Source of the DNA: DASZTU01 sp035493835
Lineage (GTDB): Bacteria; Pseudomonadota; Alphaproteobacteria; Rhizobiales; Devosiaceae
Assembly: GCA_035493835.1 (NCBI GenBank)
Contig: DATJHO010000036.1
Span: forward strand, 1-20,216
DNA length: 20,216 nucleotides
Direction of reading: 5' to 3'
Of this stretch, positions 1-7,014 are shown one piece after another. Within the stretch, counting starts at the first letter, position 1. Every line of letters begins with the position of its first letter. Both the position numbers and the translations under genes were made by a program. Below the pieces are notes generated by a model. The model worked only from the letters and a program-made list of their open reading frames with translations, had not been told where the DNA came from and did not search any database.

Positions 1-673
1 TCCATCAGCTCGTTGGACGAGCGGGCCGCCGTCAGCATGGCGGTGAGCTTGTTGGCGGCATCCGCCACCAGTTTGCTGCCGCCAGTGACTTCGGTGCCGC
101 TCTGCTCGATCAGCGCCTTGACCTCGCTGGAGGCTTCCGCCGCCGACTGCGCCAGCCGCCGGACTTCCACCGCCACCACCGCAAAACCCTTGCCGGCCTC
201 GCCCGCCCGCGCCGCTTCCACCGAGGCATTCAGCGCCAGCAGATTGGTCTGGAAGGCGATGTCGTCGATCAGGCCGATGATGTTGGAGATCTTGGCCGAG
301 GAAGCGGTGATCCGCTCCATCGCCTGAGTTGCGGCGTTCATCACCTGCCCGCCTTCCTCGGCGGTGCGGGTGACCGTCGCCGCCACGCCGCTCGCCTCGT
401 TGGCGCGCTGGGCGTTCTGCAGCACGGTCTGGGCCAGTTGCTCCATGGCGGCCGAGGTCTCTTCGATCGTCGCCGCCTGCTTGGTGGTGCGCTCGGAGAG
501 ATCGTTGGCGCCCGAGAGGATTTCGCCGGTCGCCAGCTTCAGCGATCCCGAGGTTGCCTTCAGCTGCCCGACGATCTCGGTCAGCTTGTCGGCCACCGCG
601 TTGGTGTCCTGCTTCAGCTTGAGGAAGGCGCCCTCATAGTCGCCCATCACCCGCTGGCTCAGATCCTGCACCG
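1..673 (-). repeat. Direct repeat copy A: MCP signalling module
   Basis: Positions 1-660 align without gaps to 2382-3041 (constant offset 2381), with about 24 mismatches by hand count, roughly 96% identity. Nearly all differences are synonymous. Similarity fades beyond about 673. The copy continues past the left edge of the window, so its full length is unknown. Confidence 0.88.
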
Positions 674-1712
674 CCACCGCGGACAGCACCTTGCTCGATT
701 CCATCAGGCCGCGATCAACCGTTTCGACCAGGGAGTTGACATCCCCTGCCAGCGCGTTGAGTTCGGCATCGGGGAACTCAGCCTCGACGCGGCGCGAGAA
801 GTCGCCATGCACGGCCGCATCCACGACCTCGCCGAACGAGGTCTGCAGCGCCCGCATCATCTCTTGACGCTCGCTGGTATGGGCGGCGGCCGCGGCCTGC
901 TCGGCTGCCGTCATCTGGGTGACCTTGAGGCCGTTTTCGCGGAACACCTCGACGGCGCGCGCCATGGCGCCCATTTCGTCGCGGCGGTCGGCGCCCTTGA
1001 CCTCGACGTCGAACTTGCCCCCGGCGATCTCGCCCATGACCTTGGTTATGCGCTTGATCGGTGCGGTGATCGTCCGGGCCATCAGCAGCGCCAGGAGCAC
1101 CAGGACGCCAGCAATAGCCGCGCCGATGCCGAGTTCGCGGATCATGTCGGCCTGGTTGGCGGCCGCCACTTCGTCGAGATAGACCCCCGACGCGACCACC
1201 CAGCCCCACGGCTGGTAATAGGAATAGTAGCTGATCTTGGGAATCGGCGGGCCGTTGGGGACCTTGGCGAACTGATAGCTTTCAATGCCCGAGCCGTTCG
1301 CCTTGGCGCCCGCGACCATCTCCGCATTGGGGTGCTTGCCGGTCGGATCCACGGCGCCCAGCGCGCTCTTGCCAACGAGAGCGGGCCCAGCCGGGTTGAC
1401 CACGTAGGTGCCCTGGTCGTCGATGACGAAGACGAAGCCGCTCTGGCCATAATGCAGGTAGTTGAGCGTTGTGATGGCGGCGGCCTTGGCATCTGCCACG
1501 CTCATCTGGCCGGCCTGGGCGCGCTTGCCGAAGCCGTCGATCACGTTATAGGCGGCCCCAACCACCGACGCGAGTTCATGCTGCTCGCCTGCCATTCGCG
1601 CCGAGCTGACATTGACGACGCTCAAATAGGTCGAAATCCCCAGCCCGATCATGAACAGCGCGACGAGCGCAATGATCCGCGTAAGAATATTGAATTGAAA
1701 AAATCTAGCCAT
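1..1712 (-). CDS. Methyl-accepting chemotaxis protein with Cache sensor (3' end outside window)
   Basis: Transmembrane chemoreceptor that binds small ligands in the periplasm and controls CheA through CheW. From the ATG at 1712 the frame is open for 570 codons and runs off the left edge, so the C-terminus is missing. TM1 is at about residues 12-33. A periplasmic single-Cache (sCache_2-like) domain follows at about 40-185, with the VIDDQGTYVVNP segment and the PKISYYSYYQPWGWVVASGVY segment split by a variable loop. TM2 is at about 192-212, a HAMP domain at about 213-265, a second HAMP-like stretch at about 290-370, and then the MA signalling domain with the NLLALNASVEAARAGE hairpin tip. The HAMP2/MA part is almost identical to the neighbouring MCP at 2042-4078, while the sensor halves are unrelated. 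It lies 329 bp downstream of that gene, behind a strong terminator, so it probably has its own promoter. The class is certain; the ligand is unknown. Confidence 0.93.
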   Translation of the reverse strand, partial: MARFFQFNILTRIIALVALFMIGLGISTYLSVVNVSSARMAGEQHELASVVGAAYNVIDGFGKRAQAGQMSVADAKAAAITTLNYLHYGQSGFVFVIDDQGTYVVNPAGPALVGKSALGAVDPTGKHPNAEMVAGAKANGSGIESYQFAKVPNGPPIPKISYYSYYQPWGWVVASGVYLDEVAAANQADMIRELGIGAAIAGVLVLLALLMARTITAPIKRITKVMGEIAGGKFDVEVKGADRRDEMGAMARAVEVFRENGLKVTQMTAAEQAAAAAHTSERQEMMRALQTSFGEVVDAAVHGDFSRRVEAEFPDAELNALAGDVNSLVETVDRGLMESSKVLSAVAVQDLSQRVMGDYEGAFLKLKQDTNAVADKLTEIVGQLKATSGSLKLATGEILSGANDLSERTTKQAATIEETSAAMEQLAQTVLQNAQRANEASGVAATVTRTAEEGGQVMNAATQAMERITASSAKISNIIGLIDDIAFQTNLLALNASVEAARAGEAGKGFAVVAVEVRRLAQSAAEASSEVKALIEQSGTEVTGGSKLVADAANKLTAMLTAARSSNELM

Positions 1713-1990
1713 GGCTTTGCGGTGCCGCCCCCGAATTAACCGACGGCCGCACATATGCCGGCCGCTATCCAGGCCGCCCGAATCGAAATCATGCTGAAAT
1801 CGGCACCCACCCAATCCGACCGATTTTCAGACCATGATGTGGTGCAGATCCATCATGGGAAGATCCTGTCGATGCGTTGAAACACCACAGGCTCGGATCA
1901 AGACGGCCTCGAATGGAGGATAACGGAATCCGCTTAAAAATGGATTGAAATGGCTGGATTTAGCTCCCGGCGTGGCGGCTCTGCGGCAAA
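1713..1990 (-). promoter_or_regulatory. Upstream region of the Cache MCP, with an inverted repeat
   Basis: Non-coding gap between the terminator of the upstream MCP and the start of the Cache MCP, so it should hold that gene's promoter. A perfect 8-bp inverted repeat, CCATGATG at 1832-1839 and CATCATGG at 1851-1858, lies 120-146 bases upstream of the ATG. A weaker TGTGGTG/CACCACA pair (1838-1844 and 1883-1889) overlaps it. A TTAAC element occurs at 1736-1740. I could not identify a clear -35/-10 pair. That this is an operator is inference. Confidence 0.35.
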
Positions 1991-2016
1991 CAAAAAGGGC
2001 GGCCGAAGCCGCCCTT
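1991..2016 (-). terminator. Rho-independent terminator of the 4HB MCP gene
   Basis: On the minus strand a perfect 9-bp stem (AAGGGCGGC with GCCGCCCTT) closes a TTCG tetraloop. The T's that end the stem run on into four more T's (1991-1994 region). It starts 25 bases after the stop codon of the MCP at 2042-4078. UUCG loop, GC-rich stem and U-run are the textbook intrinsic terminator pattern. It should end that transcript and separate it from the Cache MCP downstream. Confidence 0.9.
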
Positions 2017-2041
2017 GAATCTGGTGCGAAAACGATCCGGC

Positions 2042-4078
2042 TCAGAATTCGGACCAGTCTTCCTTGAGTGCGGTGTTGCCGCGGGTGAGGTAAGACTTGG
2101 CCGCCTGCTTGACCTTTTCCTGGATCGCCTTGATGCCGCCGGCTGGCCGGCCAGCGGGGGCCGCAACCGGCGGCGCCGCCACGGTGCGGCCGCCCTCTTC
2201 GAGGGTGAACACGTCGACGACCCGGTCGAGATCGGTAGCCTGGCCTTCGGTCTGCTCGATCGCCGCGTTGATCTCCTCGACCAGCGCCGCATTGTGCTGC
2301 GTCATCTCGTCCATCTGCCGCACCGCGGTGGTAACCTCCTCGATCGCCGAGGCCTGCTGCTTGCTGTCGCGGGCGATGCCGTCCATCAGCTCGTTCGACG
2401 AGCGGGCCGCCGTCAGCATGGCGGTGAGCTTGTTGGCGGCGTCCGCCACCAGTTTGCTGCCGCCGGTGACTTCGGTGCCGCTCTGCTCGATCAGCGCCTT
2501 GACCTCGCTGGAGGCTTCCGCCGCCGACTGCGCCAGCCGCCGGACTTCCACCGCCACCACGGCAAAACCCTTGCCGGCCTCGCCCGCCCGCGCCGCTTCC
2601 ACCGAGGCGTTCAGCGCCAGCAGGTTGGTCTGGAAGGCGATGTCGTCGATCAGGCCGATGATGTTGGAGATCTTGGCCGAGGAAGCGGTGATCCGCTCCA
2701 TCGCCTGGGTTGCGGCGTTCATCACCTGCCCGCCCTCTTCGGCGGTGCGGGTGACGGTCGCCGCCACGCCGCTCGCCTCGTTGGCGCGCTGGGCGTTCTG
2801 CAGCACGGTCTGGGCCAGTTGCTCCATGGCGGCCGAGGTCTCTTCGATCGTCGCCGCCTGCTTGGTAGTGCGCTCGGAGAGATCGTTGGCGCCCGAGAGG
2901 ATTTCGCCAGTCGCCAGCTTCAGCGACCCCGAGGTCGATTTCAGCTGCCCGACGATCTCGGTCAGCTTATCGGCCACCGCGTTGGTGTCGTCCTTTAGCC
3001 CGAGGAAGGCGCCCTCGTAGTCGCCCATCACCCGCTGGCTCAGGTCCTGCTCCGCAAGCGCGGAAAGCACGCCGGCGGTCTCCTGCACGCCACGCTGGAC
3101 GGTTTCCATCAGCTGGTTGACAATGGCCGCTTGCCCGTTGAGGCCTTCCTGGCCGTAATTGGTCGGGACGCGGTGCGAGAAATCGCCCTGCGCGGCGAGG
3201 CTCACCACCTCGGTCATGTTGTCCCGCATGGCGTCGGCTTCGACGGCACGCTGATGGACCAGTTCGGCCGTCGCGCGCTCCTCCTCGCTGAGGGCGCGGA
3301 TCTTGAGGCCATTTTCGCGGAAGACTTCCACCGCCTGGGCCATGGCCCCGATTTCGTCGCGACGCTTGATCCCCGGGACTTCGATCTCGAGTTCGCCACC
3401 GGCGATGCGCTTCATGGCGCCAGTGATCCGGCCAAGGGGCCCGAGGACCCGGGTCAGCACAACGGCCAGCGTGGCAATGACGGCCAGCACGACGATCCCG
3501 CTCAGCGCCATAGCCAGGGTCTGGGAGGTGCTGATGGCGCTGCCCGCCGCACCGGTGGAATCGCTGGCATCACCCATCTTGTTCGCCGCCATCGCGGCAA
3601 TCACCTCGTTGAGGATTTCGGCTGACTGTCCCTGCTGCGTATAGGCGGCCATGGCCGCCGTGGCGTCCCCGTCGGAATTGGCCTTCTGGACCGGCTTCAC
3701 GGAGTCTTTCCAGGCCTGCCAGGCGCTCATGACGCCGTCAAAGGCCGCCTTGTCCTGGTCGCCGGAGATCAGCGGATTGTAGGCGGCCAGGACCTTGTCG
3801 GCGGCCGTGATGGAAGCCACTGCCCGCCTGTCGGCGGCAAGCTTCTGGATTGGCGTCGCCGCGAGCATTTCCTCGCCCAGCATTTCCCTGGCATTGATCG
3901 TCGCCGCGCGGATGTCGCCGATGGCCTCGATCGAGGGGAGCGCGTTGGTGGAAACGAACCCGAAATCCCGGCGAACCTGATCCACGGACACCCAGCCCGC
4001 CGCGCCTTGGGCGATCGATACGACGCCCAGACCGGCGATGGCCGCAATGGTGGTAAACTTGACGCTGAGCGCTTTCAT
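2042..4078 (-). CDS. Methyl-accepting chemotaxis protein, four-helix-bundle sensor type
   Basis: Transmembrane chemoreceptor of 678 residues. TM1 is at about 8-27. An all-helical periplasmic domain at about 30-185 has the look of a 4HB_MCP ligand domain. TM2 is at about 187-209, HAMP at about 208-262, a second HAMP-like segment (GDFSHRV... and QDLSQRVMGDYEGAF) at about 295-370, then the MA domain with the conserved NLLALNASVEAARAGE tip. After a flexible linker the protein ends in DWSEF, resembling the CheR/CheB-tethering pentapeptide (NWETF in enterobacterial receptors). The start is supported by AGGAGGAG at 4084-4091, five bases before the ATG. A UUCG terminator follows. Its signalling half is nearly identical to that of the next gene downstream (1-1712). 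The ligand cannot be read from the sequence. Confidence 0.96.
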   Translation of the reverse strand: MKALSVKFTTIAAIAGLGVVSIAQGAAGWVSVDQVRRDFGFVSTNALPSIEAIGDIRAATINAREMLGEEMLAATPIQKLAADRRAVASITAADKVLAAYNPLISGDQDKAAFDGVMSAWQAWKDSVKPVQKANSDGDATAAMAAYTQQGQSAEILNEVIAAMAANKMGDASDSTGAAGSAISTSQTLAMALSGIVVLAVIATLAVVLTRVLGPLGRITGAMKRIAGGELEIEVPGIKRRDEIGAMAQAVEVFRENGLKIRALSEEERATAELVHQRAVEADAMRDNMTEVVSLAAQGDFSHRVPTNYGQEGLNGQAAIVNQLMETVQRGVQETAGVLSALAEQDLSQRVMGDYEGAFLGLKDDTNAVADKLTEIVGQLKSTSGSLKLATGEILSGANDLSERTTKQAATIEETSAAMEQLAQTVLQNAQRANEASGVAATVTRTAEEGGQVMNAATQAMERITASSAKISNIIGLIDDIAFQTNLLALNASVEAARAGEAGKGFAVVAVEVRRLAQSAAEASSEVKALIEQSGTEVTGGSKLVADAANKLTAMLTAARSSNELMDGIARDSKQQASAIEEVTTAVRQMDEMTQHNAALVEEINAAIEQTEGQATDLDRVVDVFTLEEGGRTVAAPPVAAPAGRPAGGIKAIQEKVKQAAKSYLTRGNTALKEDWSEF
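2382..3054 (-). repeat. Direct repeat copy B: MCP signalling module
   Basis: Partner of the repeat at 1-673, within the 4HB MCP gene. It covers the second HAMP-like segment and most of the MA domain. Mismatches are sparse (about 11-13) over the first 480 aligned bases and cluster toward the 3' end of the alignment (plus-strand coordinates), as expected from recent duplication or gene conversion of the signalling module. Confidence 0.88.
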
Positions 4079-4529
4079 TCGATCTCCTCCTGGATGGTAT
4101 AGAAACCCAGCAGGCGAGAGCCGAAGGGAGCGCGCTCCAGCGCCCCAAATCGAATGACTTGCCCCTTTGTCTCAAGGCCCCGACACGCGGTGCAATATAT
4201 TGCGGTCTGGCTTGGGGACTTGGGGGCGAAATACATCAAAGCCTTGCGGGGTCTTAAAATGAAGTGCCCAAGCTTCGCCCAGGCACAGAAATAGCCTTCG
4301 CATTCTGGCAGCAGATTTAGTCGAACAAGATTAATGTTCTCTAAATCGCCGATTACCGACGGCAGGCGCCAGAAACGCGCCAAATCATGAAACAGAAAAA
4401 CAAGAACGTCTCAGTTCGCTCAAAACTAGATCCAGCGAACCGAAAATTTCAATCCGAACCAGAGTCAGGAGCGTCCTATCGGCAAGGCGGCAAAAATTCG
4501 CCTGCGAAGAAAATCGCCGGACAACGAAC
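4079..4529. other. Gene-free gap of about 450 bp between cheY2 and the 4HB MCP
   Basis: Visibly richer in A+T than the surrounding genes. It holds the strong Shine-Dalgarno of the MCP (4084-4091) and a perfect 12-bp palindrome GCAATATATTGC at 4192-4203, and on the minus strand a TTTA-N7-TTAA element (4331-4345). A 102-codon minus-strand frame (4075-4383, TTG start, ending in an ATGA overlap with the MCP start) exists, but it has no convincing ribosome site and I recognise no family in it. I read the gap as MCP promoter plus the 3' end of the cheY2 transcript. No clear terminator was found after cheY2. Confidence 0.5.
4192..4203. promoter_or_regulatory. 12-bp perfect palindrome upstream of the 4HB MCP
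   Basis: GCAATATATTGC is its own reverse complement and lies about 115 bases upstream of the MCP start codon, within the A+T-richer gap. It could be an operator for a dimeric regulator. No matching second copy was found in the window, apart from a partial GCAATATTA on the minus strand between cheA and cheW. Confidence 0.3.
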
Positions 4530-4919
4530 TCAGGAGAGAACGCCGATAACCGCCTCGATGCGCTTTTTCATCGTCGACAGGTCGAACGGCTTGATGATGT
4601 AGTTGTTGACGCCCGAAGCAATTGCTTCCTGAACCTGTTCCTTGTCCGAACGGCCGGTCGCCATGATGAAGGGGAGAGCCTGCGTCTTGGGATGCTTGCG
4701 GATCACCTTGAGCAGGGTAAGACCGTCGATGTCATCCATGTTCCAGTCGGAGATGATCAGGTCGACATTGGCCTTTTCGAGCTTGCCCAGAGCATCACGA
4801 CCGCTCTTGGCCTCGATGATCTCCTTGAAGCCCAACTGCGTCAAAATGTATTTGCAGATACCTCGCATCGACTGCTGGTCATCCACGATCAAAACACTTA
4901 CTGCGCTTGCTTTGGGCAT
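4530..4919 (-). CDS. cheY2: Chemotaxis response regulator CheY (motor type, CheY2-like)
   Basis: Single receiver domain of 129 residues, phosphorylated by CheA and expected to bind the flagellar motor switch. The acidic pair is D13/D14, the phospho-acceptor D58 lies in SDWNMDDIDG, the switch Thr is T88 (MATG), the aromatic switch residue is Y107 and the conserved Lys is K110 (IIKPF). The DWNM surround and the Tyr just before the Lys match enterobacterial motor-binding CheY. It follows cheB by 95 bases in the same direction, as in the Sinorhizobium cluster, where this position holds the motor regulator CheY2. The ribosome site upstream is weak (AAGAG). CheY is certain; the assignment to the motor role rests on position and motif. 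Confidence 0.92.
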   Translation of the reverse strand: MPKASAVSVLIVDDQQSMRGICKYILTQLGFKEIIEAKSGRDALGKLEKANVDLIISDWNMDDIDGLTLLKVIRKHPKTQALPFIMATGRSDKEQVQEAIASGVNNYIIKPFDLSTMKKRIEAVIGVLS

Positions 4920-5014
4920 TCTTGCTCTTCGCCTTTCGTCGAACCGGACGGGCCGCTTCTGCAGTCCGGACCCTATGGAAAATCCGTTACCAATACCTCA
5001 ATCGAGGCCGGCGC

Positions 5015-6061
5015 TTACGCCGCCGATTTGAGCCTTCCGAGCGCTGCGACCAGGCGGGCGGCGATAGCCTCGACGGGGGCCTGTTCGACCACCGCCCCCT
5101 CCTCGAACGCCACCCGCGGCATGCCGTAGACCAGCGCTGAAGCCTGGCTCTGGCCCACCGTGTAGGCGCCCGCCTCGCGCATCAGCTTGAGGCCGCTCGC
5201 CCCGTCCCGGCCCATGCCGGTAAGGATCGCGCCCACCGCCATCGGCCCAATGGTCTTGGCCACCGAGGCGAACAGCACATCGACGCTCGGCCGATGACCG
5301 GAGACCAGATCGTCCTGCGTCAGCCGGCATTTGAGCTGGCCGGAACTATGTTCGACCCTCAGATGATAGTTGCCCTTGGCCACATAGGCGTGGCCGCGCT
5401 GGAGCGGCATCCGGTCCTGCGCTTCGAGCACCGTGATTTCCAGCAGCTCGTCGAGCCTGGCCGCGAACCGCCCGGTGAACGCCATCGGCATGTGCTGGGC
5501 AATGACGATGGGCGGGCAATCGGCCGGGATGTCCGACAACACATGGCGGATCGCCTCCACGCCGCCGGTCGAGGCACCGAGCGCGATCACTGCCCCTTCG
5601 GGCGCGGCAGCCGTGCGCAGCGGCACATTGGGCGCCGGCGCCCGGAGCGCGCGCGCCGCGACATTGGAATGCACCGCGCCGCGGATCTTTTCGCGCAAAT
5701 TGGCGCCGAAGGCGTCGAGCCCCCCGGCCAGCGTCGCGTTGGGCTTGGCGACAAAATCCACTGCCCCCAGTTCGAGCGCCAGCATGGTTTCGCTCGCGCC
5801 CTTGGTGGTGAGCGTCGAAACCATCACCACCGGCATGGGTTTCAGCCGCATCAACCGCTCGAGAAAGGCCAGCCCGTTCATGTTGGGCATTTCGATGTCG
5901 AGGGTGACGACGTCCGGGTTAAGGGTCTTGATCTTCTCGCGCGCCTCGATCGGATCGTTCGCGGTGCCCACCACGACGATGTCGCGGTCGTGGGCGAGAA
6001 GCCGCGACAGCACCTCCCGGATGAGGGCGGAGTCGTCGACGATCAGCACTTTGATGCTCAT
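5015..6061 (-). CDS. cheB: Protein-glutamate methylesterase/glutamine deamidase CheB
   Basis: Removes methyl groups from receptor glutamates (and deamidates glutamines) during adaptation; activated by phosphorylation from CheA. The 348 residues comprise a receiver domain (about 1-125, phospho-acceptor D55 in LDIEMPNMNG, K106), a linker, and the CheB_methylest domain. The catalytic triad is complete: S164 (GASTGG), H190 (AQHMP) and D286 (GMGRDG), the same numbers as in the E. coli enzyme. The ATG at 6061 overlaps the cheR stop as ATGA, so the two are translationally coupled. The reading frame stays open upstream through cheR, but that extension is only the antiphase of cheR and is not part of the protein. 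Confidence 0.97.
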   Translation of the reverse strand: MSIKVLIVDDSALIREVLSRLLAHDRDIVVVGTANDPIEAREKIKTLNPDVVTLDIEMPNMNGLAFLERLMRLKPMPVVMVSTLTTKGASETMLALELGAVDFVAKPNATLAGGLDAFGANLREKIRGAVHSNVAARALRAPAPNVPLRTAAAPEGAVIALGASTGGVEAIRHVLSDIPADCPPIVIAQHMPMAFTGRFAARLDELLEITVLEAQDRMPLQRGHAYVAKGNYHLRVEHSSGQLKCRLTQDDLVSGHRPSVDVLFASVAKTIGPMAVGAILTGMGRDGASGLKLMREAGAYTVGQSQASALVYGMPRVAFEEGAVVEQAPVEAIAARLVAALGRLKSAA

Positions 6062-6918
6062 GCGGCGTCCCTTGTCTTTTGCGCTGCCCGCGGCTGGTAG
6101 ATGGTCTTGCCGACAAGCCTGAACTCGGCCGCGCCGGACCCCAGGTTTTCGGAGTGCCCGATGTAAAGAAAACCCTCGGTCGCCAGCACCGTGCGGAAGC
6201 GGGAAAACACCTGCCCCTGCGTCGGCTTGTCGAAATAGATGGCAACGTTCCGGCAGAAAATGGCGTCGAACGGCCCCTTCACCGGCCAGGGCTCGATCAG
6301 ATTGAGCGGCCTGAAGGAAACCAGCTCGCGCGCGGCCTGGGGTACGCGGATCATGCCGCCCCCTGCCCGCTCGAACAGTTTTGCCCGCTCTGGCGACAGG
6401 TCGGTCGCTTCCGCCTCCGGATAGGTACCGGTCGCAGCCTTGGCGAGGACATTGGTATCGATATCGGTCGCCAGGATGCGAAAATCCCAGCGCTTCAGCT
6501 CGGGAAAGGCCGCCAGCAGCGCCACCGCGATCGTATAGGGTTCCTGGCCGGTCGAGCAGCCGGCCGACCAGATCCTGAGCCGCGGCCTGCCGTCGGCGTT
6601 GACCCGCGGCCGCCGCGCGATCATCGTCTCGATGTGCTGGCGCAGGTGGTCGAAATGATGGTCCTCGCGGAAAAAGCGCGTGAGGTTCGTCGTCAGCGCA
6701 TTGACGAAATCCTGGCCGTCGCGGTCGCTGCCGGCGCGCTCCAGATAGTCGCAATAGGCATCGAAGGACGGCAGGTTCAGCGCCCGGACGAGCTTGTGCA
6801 GGCGCGAGACCACCAGGGTGCGCTTGGCATCGCTGAGCGAAATTCCAGCGACGCGGTAGACGCGCGTCTTGATGCGCTCGAACTCGCGGTCGCTGAGGGG
6901 CATCTCGCCCTGGTCCAT
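6058..6918 (-). CDS. cheR: Chemotaxis protein methyltransferase CheR
   Basis: SAM-dependent methylation of receptor glutamates. From the ATG at 6918 it is 286 residues, the same length as E. coli CheR. An N-terminal helical domain (about 8-80) is followed by the SAM-binding domain with LTRFFRE (79-85), GCSTGQEPY (120-128), ATDID (150-154), FCRNVAIYFD (221-230) and IGHSEN (253-258). The start was chosen because GGAG lies seven bases upstream and family similarity begins here. An in-frame ATG at 6981 (GGGAG nine bases upstream) would add 21 residues without family resemblance and remains an alternative. It overlaps cheB by four bases. Confidence 0.95.
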   Translation of the reverse strand: MDQGEMPLSDREFERIKTRVYRVAGISLSDAKRTLVVSRLHKLVRALNLPSFDAYCDYLERAGSDRDGQDFVNALTTNLTRFFREDHHFDHLRQHIETMIARRPRVNADGRPRLRIWSAGCSTGQEPYTIAVALLAAFPELKRWDFRILATDIDTNVLAKAATGTYPEAEATDLSPERAKLFERAGGGMIRVPQAARELVSFRPLNLIEPWPVKGPFDAIFCRNVAIYFDKPTQGQVFSRFRTVLATEGFLYIGHSENLGSGAAEFRLVGKTIYQPRAAQKTRDAA

Positions 6919-6993
6919 CGTTTCGCTCCGTCCCCAGGCATGTACCCCGCGGAACGTCACCGCCGACATGCAACCAACCATGGAACCCGTCTC

Positions 6994-7010
6994 CCGGTCC
7001 CGAGGACCGG
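6994..7010. repeat. Short perfect inverted repeat between the receptor gene and cheR
   Basis: CCGGTCC at 6994-7000 and GGACCGG at 7004-7010 form a 7-bp stem with a 3-base loop, between the stop codon at 7015 and the possible cheR starts. No T-run follows on the minus strand, so it is not a canonical terminator. It could affect RNA stability or translation in the receptor-cheR-cheB transcript. Confidence 0.45.
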
Positions 7011-7014
7011 CAGC

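Noticed and set aside
438..1739. Long plus-strand open frame opposite the Cache MCP gene
   Set aside because: It is the antisense shadow of a GC-rich coding sequence: Arg/His/Gly/Asp-rich composition, no family motif, and full overlap with a clear MCP. The same applies to plus-strand frames at 2015-2998, 5294-6100, 6079-7158, 11587-12498, 12084-12962, 13791-14417 and 15159-16403.
4075..4383. 102-codon minus-strand frame ending in an ATGA overlap with the 4HB MCP
   Set aside because: TTG start, no clear ribosome site, no recognisable family, and it spans the strong Shine-Dalgarno of the MCP. Kept only as a remark in the gap entry.
4489..4510. Possible terminator after cheY2 (TTCGC/GCGAA followed by five T's on the minus strand)
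   Set aside because: Only four base pairs remain once a realistic loop is allowed, so it is too weak to call.
4387..4602. 71-codon plus-strand frame running into cheY2
   Set aside because: Low-complexity Lys/Asn/Arg composition, overlap with the 3' end of a certain cheY gene, and no ribosome site.
5015..6973. CheB frame that stays open upstream across cheR, looking like a 652-residue fusion
   Set aside because: The upstream part is cheR read in another phase and resembles no protein. The true CheB start is the ATG at 6061 in the ATGA overlap.
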